This document shows positions 38,801 through 42,310 of a stretch of DNA of 44,629 nucleotides, piece after piece. Under the pieces are notes generated by a model. It did no database searches, was not told the DNA's origin, and saw nothing but the letters and a program-made list of their open reading frames with translations. Position 1 is the stretch's first letter. Each line of letters starts with the position of its first letter. The translations under genes and the position numbers were made by a program. Origin of the DNA: an uncultured Selenomonadaceae bacterium (GTDB taxonomy: Bacteria; Bacillota; Negativicutes; Selenomonadales; Selenomonadaceae); the NCBI GenBank assembly GCA_905234505.1, contig CAJOIA010000001.1:1-44629 (forward strand), read 5' to 3'.

Positions 38801-41513
38801 TTTTATCACTACTACTGCCACCAGAAATTGAAACTCTTGCTCCGCTGTTATTGATACTGTCAACACCGCCGCCGCCTGTAATTGTCAAATTATTGCCGCT
38901 GTTATCAATAGTGCTACCTGTATTGCCGCCTTTAATTGTGACATTTTCTGCGGTATTGTGAATGGAAGCTCTACCAGATCCGCCATAGATTGAAACGTCT
39001 CTAGCGGTATTATCAATTGTAGAATAACCTTCACCGCCGTGTATTGTGACATTAGATGCAGAGTTAACGACTGTATCAGAGCCCGCACCGCCATAAATTG
39101 AAACCTGTTGTGCTTTGTTGCTAATACTGGAATTGCCTGCGCCGCCATTAATTGTGGAATGCATTCCGTGCGAGTCAATGTCGATTGTAGAGGCAGCGCT
39201 GCCACCATCCACATAAACAGATTCGCCATGTACAGAAACAAAATCAGCGCCCGCGCCTGCGTTAACTGTGTTACTATTGCCGGAAATCGTGATTTTATCA
39301 TCGCCCGCGCCTGCCACAATTGAAACGCTTGTACTGCTGTTAATAATGGTGTCATTGCCTGCTCCGCCGTCAATTGTAATAGCGTCAGCGTTATTGAAAA
39401 TAGAATCAGCACCCGTGCCGCCAACGAATTTGATATTTTGTGCACCGGCTTCAATGCTGATTTTAGATGCGCCAGTAGTATTAACAGTAACATGATTAGC
39501 ATTGGAAGTAATGAGAACTGTATCGCTATCTGTAGCTGCACCCGTGTTAACTACAACATTGCTGCCAGATATAGTAATTTTATCATCGCCAGCGCCTGCG
39601 TTAATCGTGGTTGCAGTGTTTCCCCTGTAAACGATTTCGTCATTGCCCGCGTCAGCGTTTATTGTGCCGCTGCTGTTACCGGTAATTGTAATTTTGTCTG
39701 CTTCATCGCCCGCATTGACCAAAACACTACCTGCATTATTAATAACAATTTCGTCTGCATCTGTGCCTGCGTTAACTGTGTTACTGGTACCGGAAACTGT
39801 GATTTTATCTGCGCCCGCGCCTGCGTCGATTGTGTTACTATTGCCGGAAATCGTGATATTATCTGCGCCAGCGCCTGCGATAACTGTGTTACTACTACCG
39901 GAAACTGAAATTATATCGTTGTCATCTCCTGCGTCGATTGTGTTATTATTGCCGGAAATCGTGATATTATCGTCACCAGCGTCGCCATTAATAACGATAT
40001 TGCTACCAGCGTTGTTAATGCTATCAGCAGCTCCATCAGCATTAATCGAAACATACTTAGCACTGGAAGAAAGGATGAATTTATCTCCATTGCTGCCACC
40101 ATTGACTGTAATATAGTGGTTACTATCTTTGCCAGATGCTCCAATACTAACGGTATTTGCGCCTGCGCCAGTATTAACGACAACATCCTCAAGATTAGAG
40201 CCGCTAATCGTGATTTTATCATCGCCCCCGTCGGCGTTAATTGTAACGTTATCACTGCTATTGATAATCGAATCAGCGTCGCTTCCGCCATCAATCACTA
40301 CATTGGCGCCACTGTTGTTTATGTAGTTTGTGCCGGTGCCGCCATTGATTGAAACATAAGCGCCACTGTTGGTTATACTGTCGTCTCCTGTGCCGCTTTG
40401 GAGTGTGACCAAAGAACCAGAACTACCGCTAAAATCGTTTTTGATGGTGTCATTGCCATCGCCCAACGATACATTTTTGGCGTCAACCAATATATCAAGA
40501 ATCTTACTCGTTCCTGATAACTCTGTAACATTCACGCCACTAGTAGATCCAGAAATTGAACCTGCGTTTGAAATACTAACTGTATCGTTGCCAGTACCAC
40601 CTACCACTTTTGCTTCAACATCATTACCATTAGAGCTTAAAATCCAAGTAGCAACTGTTGTACTTGCGTCTGAATACAATTGGAGCGTATTGTCATTAAC
40701 ATTAAGACTCGTGATAGTAAATAATGTATTTCCGCTGCTATTTTTAACAACATAGGAATTGCCGGATTTTGAGACAACAGCATCTGCTGCCCCGTTAACA
40801 ATGAGTTTATCGCCAGACCCAACTTTAGAAATATTACTGTTGCTGCCCATTGTAATGGTATTGCCATTAGTGGAGTTGTTGCTGATAGTGCCATTGTTGT
40901 CGATAGTCATTCCAGTTGCGTCGTTTCCGAGCGTTAATGTTTTACCGCTTCCAACAGTAACCGTACTGATTGTATATGTGACACCACTGATAAGATGGCT
41001 GATTTCGGTATTGTCCGAAGCTTTGATTGTCGTATTGCTTGGAATTGAAGTAATTGTTGCATTGTTTATCGAAGTGTTTCCAGAAACTATGGCTTGGATT
41101 CCAGTTACAGCAGCGCCATCCGCTCCGTAATATGTGTTTCCGTTAACTGTGATTGTTTTGACAGAACTAGCCGGGGTTGCAGTAATGGATCCAATGTGAA
41201 CAGCGTTGTTGCTGTAGGATACTGTTCCACTAGTTACAATATTAGTAGTAGACGCTACATTGGAAATAGTGAGCGTCATTGTGCTTGGAACAGTGAGCGT
41301 AGTCACATTAAGACCGCTCAAATTAATACTACTGAAATTCGAGCTTTCATTTTGTATTGTTGTTGGTGAATTACTCGTTGTTGTATAAGTAAGAGTTTTA
41401 GCGTCGGTAAAAGTAATAACAGCACCTGAGGTGACGATATTGGTGAAGTTTGACGAAGTAAGTTCTGTCACATCTGTAAAGCGCTGAATATCGAATTTAA
41501 AAGTGTTTTCCAT
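15954..41513 (-). CDS. Giant (8519 aa) RTX-like repeat protein, predicted extracellular/surface
   Basis: Single uninterrupted ORF; many GGAGND/NAGAGNDTI-type repeats; SD GGAAGGAG upstream of ATG; N-terminus MENTFKFDIQRFTD with no classical signal peptide; no stop or frameshift across 25.5 kb. Confidence 0.9.
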   Translation of the reverse strand: MENTFKFDIQRFTDVTELTSSNFTNIVTSGAVITFTDAKTLTYTTTSNSPTTIQNESSNFSSINLSGLNVTTLTVPSTMTLTISNVASTTNIVTSGTVSYSNNAVHIGSITATPASSVKTITVNGNTYYGADGAAVTGIQAIVSGNTSINNATITSIPSNTTIKASDNTEISHLISGVTYTISTVTVGSGKTLTLGNDATGMTIDNNGTISNNSTNGNTITMGSNSNISKVGSGDKLIVNGAADAVVSKSGNSYVVKNSSGNTLFTITSLNVNDNTLQLYSDASTTVATWILSSNGNDVEAKVVGGTGNDTVSISNAGSISGSTSGVNVTELSGTSKILDILVDAKNVSLGDGNDTIKNDFSGSSGSLVTLQSGTGDDSITNSGAYVSINGGTGTNYINNSGANVVIDGGSDADSIINSSDNVTINADGGDDKITISGSNLEDVVVNTGAGANTVSIGASGKDSNHYITVNGGSNGDKFILSSSAKYVSINADGAADSINNAGSNIVINGDAGDDNITISGNNNTIDAGDDNDIISVSGSSNTVIAGAGADNITISGNSNTIDAGAGADKITVSGTSNTVNAGTDADEIVINNAGSVLVNAGDEADKITITGNSSGTINADAGNDEIVYRGNTATTINAGAGDDKITISGSNVVVNTGAATDSDTVLITSNANHVTVNTTGASKISIEAGAQNIKFVGGTGADSIFNNADAITIDGGAGNDTIINSSTSVSIVAGAGDDKITISGNSNTVNAGAGADFVSVHGESVYVDGGSAASTIDIDSHGMHSTINGGAGNSSISNKAQQVSIYGGAGSDTVVNSASNVTIHGGEGYSTIDNTARDVSIYGGSGRASIHNTAENVTIKGGNTGSTIDNSGNNLTITGGGGVDSINNSGARVSISGGSSSDKIINTADYVTINGGAGADKITINGEQNIVQRDDTYKDSIVAGEKARYETIYGGNNGVYVSINSAAQYITINGSTVGSSGADNIISAGKNISINGGTGADQVTLQSGSQDVNIDLSNGGSNDSVNVQGTSSKININTGAGSDYISLDSGTDQITVEAGDGNDTVISGASDVSIHAINGGDKITLTGGSKVIVDASEYDNNNQNNPAGNNIVVGAVEQSTIKTAGGADTINVSSTLANDLIIEAGNGANRITNAGGAEGHGVTIQAGTGADYITNSGSYVKIDGGQNAAGTNDTIKVTSGTNITITTYDGNDSISNVGTSTKINAGNGANTVINTGSGSNSDTAVTITTGTGNDTIKSTGDYASINAGEGNNYVSVGGSDKQGVNVLTGSGNDTVINESKKTNINTGAGDDKVTNSGGASGEIVTINTGVGNDTITNTGKYVDINAGVGANAISITGGEYVTVTGSEGATDSIYNAANHVVIDEVSAAAGAVSITTSGSDVSITAGTPDDFIYITNGTSLRVDVGDGNNTIKTDYVDQALASVADAGISLTAGTGADSIVAYSGYTTINAGSGDNYIETKRYVYYGDEPSPEKVSIVTGNNNDTIINVAHVTTIQAGNGLNIIDNSGSGTATSKTVIQTGANADSINNSGDYVSINADAGNDTVISSGSHVTITSSAGANTFVLNNGGRYSDTPTADVSLVGGSGKDSVTVNASGTNSDTGRINVSLGGDQDDVVINGEYVSVDTGADEDIVAINSSHVTVNTGDANDSIRIENATGTYDVQDVSVNAGEGINTILVNASGKNSDANNFISVSAGSGADVVTLTGSYVSIDAGEGRNTILNEGGFYNTITTGADDDTISLTGNVRGVNVDAGDGKNIIDIAGSGDLSAWISVKSGSGNDLITNNASYVSINAGNGTNTITSTGDNVSIIGGSETDKVTVSGANTYVSLGSGANADAADFVYLDSDTRNATIVANAGNDTISVSSDNTYNNVYDYSNFSATTYGVGNDTIYGFRSGDTIIVPSGGSVTWNGTNNKFETVSSGNGWTTDYEITFGSGNVLLIKDVVPGTTVINWKESGAADTTKYILPYVDYGTSGADEINLTADDHGTASDDYTLSSNSRYSIIADVGDDTINTSDFNNVYINAGDGADIINLDGLSTGITVNAGKGNDTINIAGVSVDAGEVQVGHIFEWSEGDGSDVITNFSANDTLIFAANSSITTAVEVKDVKISVGSTLAYTLKDAAGIAIHYGSGTTLALAYDAAATGSTLPAINEVNGTSRADELTNDQANFTIKGLAGADTITNTGDGSDNTGTANNFVQIEGGDGHDLIINYGKNVSIDGGEGNDSITLKSANDKGAVASGVTVKASAGDDTIYAENDTNITGHIYDFSAPSGKDVIFGINENDTLIVPSGLNIIDSGEVVHVINDDETTSDDFRITLKADVNSTDTILLKDITVGQTNFNVVVGTNSDTTVLPYVQFGTSGDDGNASEAFGFSEDKIAAVDSRYSGKYTLSAGNGNDVILVDSQKDAYIDGGAGNDAITIGNIKNATVVGGTGNDAIYATTAGGNRSNAVVFSVGEADGKDTIYGFAENDSDSLVIKADDSHSDLTIAGVIAFDQYDVIITTTEGNTITLKDAAGKTAKISINGNAQDNSGSSAETFTFDKTYTGRATAETVTNAVAGFNISGANGNDLIVNSGSDTTIDGGEGKDTITNYGAKVSISAGDGNDFIYLYDENSEGDKASGITVTAGAGNDTVSVVGADVDNPVGHIYDFHNGGNGADVIYGFNDNDTIVVTDTNKLGFSSREIIHNDDDGTDDLKITIDGAGNTVTLKDIKIGQTKIHQAQFDNSTYASLESNENDVFVVPFIKYGEKSADTDLVIDRNDVANIVDGYSDGYTLSAQGGSDNITNNGINSVYIDAGEGNDTINLDNVATGVTVNAGQGDDVIIAPTVLPDGTDAVGHKFEYNIGDGNDIIYGFQATDTLVVNVGSTDAAVGFASISGNDVIFTVSADGSAESGRITLKDVAGLQGINLNSGTTLADAYAHNYQVDANKEYIGTAGQDTIKIASGSDEFTVLGDAGNDVIYNYANKTNIFSDMRKIGEDYFDSDTANGAKFSGNDVIYNYGSDVSIVAGAGDDKIYLYDNNVDDAATRAEKVTVEAGLGNDVISVVGADSEDPVGHIYDFASAYEAATSKANVIGNDTIYGYNSNDTLVLPNVDNKAFNLNSSDTTEISVSADGKTFNLIITLPNDSGKITLANVKPGETVIHQASVTPSSDPKAYNEIYNTDDATDGQKNKASIYIVPYVKYGTSSNQRISLTAEDIEDGKLSELYAATDTNIAVRQYSLMAEGGNDTIGTSGVEHAYISGGDGNDKIFVDNVSSNVTISGGAGNDTIYATMEGGVGHVYEYQQGTDGDDVIYGFNATDTLVIGVSDTGTGSNAYYIEKSGKDLIIKFAKTATYEETEKKWTVEDGDKLTGSITIKDAAYITGNQIKIETGTTVAKAYVANASDVEVEKAWVGSTGKDTINNTEDGFKLEGKNDNDLIINSGNEVSISGGDGADTIRNYGAVASIDGGAGDDKIYLYNFNDKGEKASDVTVVGSAGSDTIIVNGSADDGVNRVYDFSAADIEGNVTIYGFTASDILVLNEVSSDDKLTSISDAKNSVVDGITNNDIKLKSGEYTITLKDIEAGFEIKVATLDSDKKLEVITDDDITEAYTTKKIIHGTEKADKITLPAGEAYADYTIKAGAGNDTIRVSANDAVIETGDGNNKVSVTGSEITNVTVNAGTGNDSIFNDASSAVINAGDGNDYVSLSSTASDVTVTPGAGNDTIVYNSPVNEQDAKGHIYDFSTFTGKNVVVGFNSSDTLVLPSDYYFSTDPTFNTISGSNHSDVVFTSDDNTITLKDVAAGVVINYATLDSSDTENPYKPAKDNNSKDIVDTVPSIYTGTTGKDKLDFTGETYESYTINAGTGDDTVTLGANGIVFDAGDGSDKIYVSDEASDVTITAGKGDDTISVYGGAEEPKGHVYNFSTLTGKNVIYGFSSSDTIILDNASIPEDQDALNKLISGGTSGVNNDLVIGSGNNSLTLKSLAPDTKIQFAIISGEGETKGQMVKHGEGTETTTFTAPRIYFGTSKADTLTLNANNEKGIDNTGYTIDAGAANDVITNHASGTAEGTDKISIVAGAGDDKIYNDGSIVTIEGGDGKDLISLSADAQAVTINAGKGADTIRVDTDRTDDDAATGGHVYDYTDPDGADVLYGFKTGDIILIDPTQLDGIADVNSSNDKYKTDIVKNNEGGLDYIFTLGGAAKTLTLKNIEVGTEIKFAKADGSDIGSGDATKIVAEKLVLGTAKAEALVADEAEYKVQGLANADTITSNADKVTIYGGAGKDIIKVSGDVTENVIYADNDEATGAASAAEDTISIGGSADRSGANKIIYTETDKIGKDVIVGIGKNDTIVLGTANIDNLENKISLIANAKNSTVDGLVNNDLQVSLSSNNVITLRDVAPDTEIHFACQDADGNLQAITATGYETMPKVYLGKITADSLTFSGDHDGYNVSLGAGDDKITVQSSNISVTADTGKDIISLGAEANNVTVISGTGNDTIYANTEGGNTYYFGDNEGENVIIGITESDNIEFKGTLTYEMTNDAFKISNGTTTVLLKKYDETGKKLVPVSGDAVFNVNGKLLDDADKAKLRTKLGTANADTITLGEDEANFNIDAKAGNDLIKVEASTSIIDAGAGNDTVSLGADASGNTIKTGTGNDVIKANNSEVGNTYQITENDGNTTITGFNYATDKLQFVGAAGIADKFNGENINLTGNADGTQDVTITITGAAVVLKDITPGQALKISTSTDGTNFTALTENNSIERKLKGTDKADTIVNVGDDETDPLEGASAGDPLIIEAGNGDDKIRNSGEYVSINGGAGADKITLEGAVDNVTVFGGAGNDAIYADEAGHVYQFAVKDNGKDTIYGFNEKDTISLDGAAGAGYNLTVDAKHHSYISLSGGGSVYLLPDSTNTLSAGTTYTIIDTEHASGAIATVANVVRLSENSNKVTNTDDNALIEGSANADTINNSANAASISGGAGKDVINISGDPENVTIIAGAGDDTITATDHTNAILYQYAKGDNKDIIYGIADGDSIALSKLPTDYALSDSTVLSSYMDGDTVKTDLIIKIDASNTITLKEVTADTKFTVYVVEDLTKAQSDLATATAAKEAAEKASDDTAKAAAEADIATAKADIAEAAKELTIPRQIITTETKKSTLVTTEDHEGFNVTGGAGTDSIENSGDDVEIYGGAGADTITNVGVNVSIFGEDGNDVINLSGAAGGVTVSGGEGNDTIYGDEAAHTYYYTYNETAADGDGTDVIYDFNADDVIKIVKITDGTTANVAIASTDLEIESYQENGETKSDLLIKKDTQTLIRIKGISASLTQLNINDKTVDVPTELNASTNVAATLDNANDDYKITGSSQADKITNSGLNVVVNSNEGNDTISNSGDNTKINAGAGNDIINLTGTVEMTTVDGGAGNDTINVGENTAGNVYFYQNYQEARAESGDNKKRDSVASEGNDVIVGFKANDTLVIKGEVVLTGENSNVTITSGGIDTNTGLEDVTFKFKGATNTTSTVILKDVEAGININVRALNPKYDLSEGDANTEAQYIEVLNDEEPIQAEKLIVGTDSNDKATNTAWNGFQVNLGKGTDSYTNNAEAVTINAGDDNDSIINSGADVSIFGGKGNDMISLGADAENAIVNGGAGNDTIYGSGNNATYEYDSTSGNDIIYSFNPDTDKFVLSDVKVISSEMLADSFSVTLGTVDATDETKTTQTGVIKLMLDKYPLAEKTLIGLKNISGADITAPKEKVATEGEQLINKGDDIDDYILTGVTSTTKHDTITNDGNRVTIDAKAGNDVIYNNGARAFIDAGVGNDLVSLTSTAADVTVIGGLGNDTIYNAATSGNTFVYDSNSGNDTIFGFTSNDALVFNGAIANFATASSGIDTATALEDITITADSTRIVIKDIAPGATINAVFSDSSTAEIPVPRYYKGKDTSTADNITWDSDKENYLVELFKGDDTIVNNAKGTTIDAGAGKDNVTNNAENAVIIGGVDNDSVVNDAEAANATIYGGDGNDTIFNSADNAYIDVGAGRNVVSLAGEASGVTVVTGKEEDAIHNNGKGNIFEISEGVDTIFGFTSDDTLQLPADVEVSDTKQTASGLTINFKTNDKSYGTLILAGIETGIELNVIDSSGNAVGADAGIEVPNAIIGTDAAENITNSKDDFTISAAGGADTITNSGANAIILAGNDDDLILNSGSGASIVGGDGKDTISLDSGASNVTLDGGAKDDLLIGSAAGSNVFVYDGKGNDTIQNFQDTDELQIAKNVNYTFDLVDGNLVIKNNNTNALTLDGINYERGVIKINGEEVSIPRVVQLSSGSIGNSYDDQGKSDFTIKGSADSTDDSLHSTGNNVFISLNGGNDEIQVGGNNVTVNAEKGNDNIQISGEFVTVDGGEGSDTIVVDAKAADVYINAGAGDDNITNNAIRTTIITGEGSDTIVNSAANVTIDAGDDADEITNSGNEVSIYGGKGADTISVSGENVTINAGAGDDIVEFGTHTSDEENAYIYEIGRNDGNDTITGFTAFDKLKLDTTTNVVNVTRDDNNNNVSITIGSSRLLLSDVDDDLEEIQVIDKDGNETTVSWPKITNGTASHDALENSKRGYVINALNGNDTITNTAEKSTVNGGAGADIITNSGENVVLNGDNDSDTFINTGEGASIYGGAGDDIITNETAGEKVYISGGAGTEQIINYAADVSIEAGEGNDTITNSAESVVIDAGAGNDLIENEGSNVSITGGAGNDSIKLGAEVSNATVDVGAGTDTIINENENSTNVYQFAGTYNNNVIKGFSATDTIQLLNGATITPITYSSVVQRTVTLEAASEGETPVTEIYNDLVLKIGNSNVTLQGYGEAGYKVKVDGGNDIVVRNWITGTASADNLTNDKDAYEINALAGADTIENSGTNSKIDGGAGADRIVNSGDETEIIGGADNDIITNEGDQVTIDGGAGNDSIINSGTSVSIVAGAGNDTIISEKDVITIDAGAGADRITTPGGKIYAGADNDFISVSADSSGIVINVGAGNDTVDAEKVVSETNAITYEIDTGYGNNVIKGFKASDILHNIGESDITLDANSVVRVTQSGGAADRYDLVVKVGTTNVTLQGYGEASKINIENGDKEAVETDLTSVLVGTAGNDNIIVEASSKYANALAGRDYIKVLAETTDNTPAKITGVTVDGGAGMDTIENSSASALLMGGADRDSIYNNGAGTAEAGFTIDGGAGIDTITNDAANGIIYGGADADTIILGENSGNVTVNVGAGADTVNAETVKAEAGAITYQFDNGYNNNVILGFREKDVIEVLNDTIEVADITPNQVVKDYIQTGTSRTDTVQAYSLALSIGNSNVTLKGYLGIWEDGTAPDANSIPTSIKISKNGKTEEKSFSIPKVMPGTAGNDSIDNGTFTGEESETHAEGKIDGKEGEHYVINALAGNDTIHNAGTLVEIYGGAGNDTIVNVAASVTIDAGAGNDTIDNAGANAIISLGDGTDKVTNTGENAVIYGNSGTNYIENNGGSGVLIYGGSGVDSIIVEKGVNYIEGGAGADKISLGSSAGAVSIIAGAGNDTVYLSSGANVYEYNRADGNDTIYGYTSNSVIKLNDSGYNTSVRPAAEEGKFDFIISVNGGGTLTLKDLATETSEITIWTQGDSEEFDADKAESIKIQNAIVTVPTANVLDDSTGATVQPRYTFIDKDLANNAWLNGTAYADTIKPNSSDDVVIYGAGGNDKIDATNTKDAVIWGGAGNDSITLASGNTNILIYGSGDGSDYVENFTKDSVIKIISGTLAAFNNTSFITRNETVISGEGENTVANIIEHQDLRLQIGNTYVTLGSFWADGNTFDVINSDGTKTKVTVPTAVIGTNQSDSVQSEDDGYDNSTVKALENTAKGALIYGLGGNDIITNSGENSTINGGAANDTINNTGNDAIITGEDGTDLIENSGDSVSIVGGAGNDTITNTGNDATINGAAANDIIKNTGSGKGDVLMTINGGDGNDTIHNALAAIESDVEDKDKNEPSYIYIIGGAGNDSIVNAGQHVTVDAGAGNDTIYNEAADVSINAGAGVDKIYLVDPSKAGNAVRVSVGAGNDSVYAYRIEHIAASGTEGDADYVAAHDETVSSEAQHVYEFDSLSGNNYIEGFNKDKDYIEITGANINVTDTGVFNAAGYVLRIGTSASVTLQGLSIEDNISDRIVINGKAASEAGSTFVVSSHYVGLATADVIDNSTLNAATIDAGAGNDQITNSKAGKASTTTTDDDGNAITTRNDVVLFGAAGNDTITNTAAYVSINGGDSNDSIINRGENVEILGGTGADTITNEAANVTINGNAGNDRIDNEAANVEIYGGDGVDTIINNANDVSIYGDSSNDYISLKSGVTGVTVSGGAGNDSISLGSDSADNYLVFGASDGRDSVWGFNGQTKIVLENGASIANQALVNGNTVVTISGTSNTVTFIGYTNAKITQSSAADVLDEETAANFESKFYASSKDTFWGDSYDYDFCSDNYSGVGETATDLNELTDYSANYSAGNIETQDFTSLAGDNTFIAGTDDENKKS
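26113..26265 (-). other. Ala/Lys/Glu-rich helical (coiled-coil-like) insertion in the giant protein
   Basis: Encodes EDLTKAQSDLATATAAKEAAEKASDDTAKAAAEADIATAKADIAEAAKEL, unlike the flanking beta-rich repeats. Confidence 0.85.
39250..39990 (-). repeat. 18-aa (54-bp) RTX-like tandem turns
   Basis: Successive units ADNITISGNSNTIDAGAG / ADKITVSGTSNTVNAGTD; DNA repeat period counted as 54 bp near 39776-39890. Confidence 0.85.
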
Positions 41514-41569
41514 GATACTATTCTCCTTCCATGAATGAAAAATCCATATCTATAATTCCCTGAAAATCT

Positions 41570-41576
41570 ATTGACA
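41570..41576 (-). promoter_or_regulatory. Candidate -10 element for the giant gene
   Basis: Minus strand TATACT about 60 bp upstream of the ATG; no good -35 seen. Confidence 0.3.
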
Positions 41577-41682
41577 GTATAAAAATTTCCAAAAACCTAG
41601 AAAGTTCACGAATTGAAAAACCGAGCCAAGTTATGTTGCGTGATCACACCCTTTTAAAAATTAAATTAAACCTAAAAAAATA

Positions 41683-41691
41683 CCCCCCCCC
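41683..41691 (-). repeat. Homopolymer G9 (minus strand) / C9 (plus strand) tract
   Basis: tacccccccccttg between the trpG stop (41735) and the giant gene start (41513). Confidence 0.9.
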
Positions 41692-41734
41692 TTGCAGATT
41701 TACGAAGACAAGATAAGTTCGGCTTTATAACTCA

Positions 41735-42310
41735 TTAGAAATGGTTAACGTGATTAAGGAAGTTATTCAGCATGATTTTACCGGTTGGCGTAAGAATTGA
41801 TTCCGGATGGAACTGAATACCTTCGATGTCGAAATTTTTATGATGAATGCCCATGATAGTACCGTCCGCAAGTTCGCTGGTAATTTCAAGGCAGTCCGGC
41901 AAAGTTTCACGTTCGACAATTAGCGAATGATAACGCCCGACTTCGGCGTTCTGCGCGACGTTTTGATAAATACCTTTGCCGCAGTGAATTAGCTTTGAAG
42001 TTTTACCATGAACAATTTGCTCTGCGCGAATGATCTTGCCGCCAAAAACTTCACCAATGGCTTGATGACCTAAACAAACGCCCAAAATCGGCAGCTCGCC
42101 CTTGAGCTCCGAAATAAGATTTTCAGTAATACCTGCGTCTTTAGGAACACCCGGACCAGGCGAAATAATAACGGCTTGATAATTCCGGCTTTGAATATCT
42201 TGGACTGAAATTTTATCGTTGCGAATAACTTCGACACTTGCGCCGAGCTCTGCTAAGAGTTGATAAATATTATAAGTAAAAGAATCGTAGTTATCAAGCA
42301 GAAGTAACAT
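41735..42310 (-). CDS. trpG: Anthranilate synthase glutamine amidotransferase component (TrpG/PabA)
   Basis: LLLDNYDSFTYNI, ISPGPGVPKDAG, PILGVCLGHQAIGEVFGG, GIQFHPESILTPTG; TAATG overlap with trpE. Confidence 0.92.
   Translation of the reverse strand: MLLLLDNYDSFTYNIYQLLAELGASVEVIRNDKISVQDIQSRNYQAVIISPGPGVPKDAGITENLISELKGELPILGVCLGHQAIGEVFGGKIIRAEQIVHGKTSKLIHCGKGIYQNVAQNAEVGRYHSLIVERETLPDCLEITSELADGTIMGIHHKNFDIEGIQFHPESILTPTGKIMLNNFLNHVNHF

Noticed and set aside
15954-41513. Dozens of antisense and alternate-frame ORFs of 60-260 aa within the giant gene (e.g. 24786-25562 +, 33873-34487 +, 21737-22342 -)
   Set aside because: They are by-products of the repetitive codon composition; no independent SD/promoter or recognisable domains, and they mirror the repeat pattern of the main frame.
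15954-41513. Possible assembly collapse or chimera in the giant gene
   Set aside because: The reading frame is intact over 25.5 kb and modules are divergent rather than identical, so there is no internal sign of misassembly; long reads would still be needed to be sure.
41640-41647. GTGATCAC palindrome upstream of the giant gene as an operator
   Set aside because: Only 8 bp and single copy; does not match a CRP- or FNR-type spacing.
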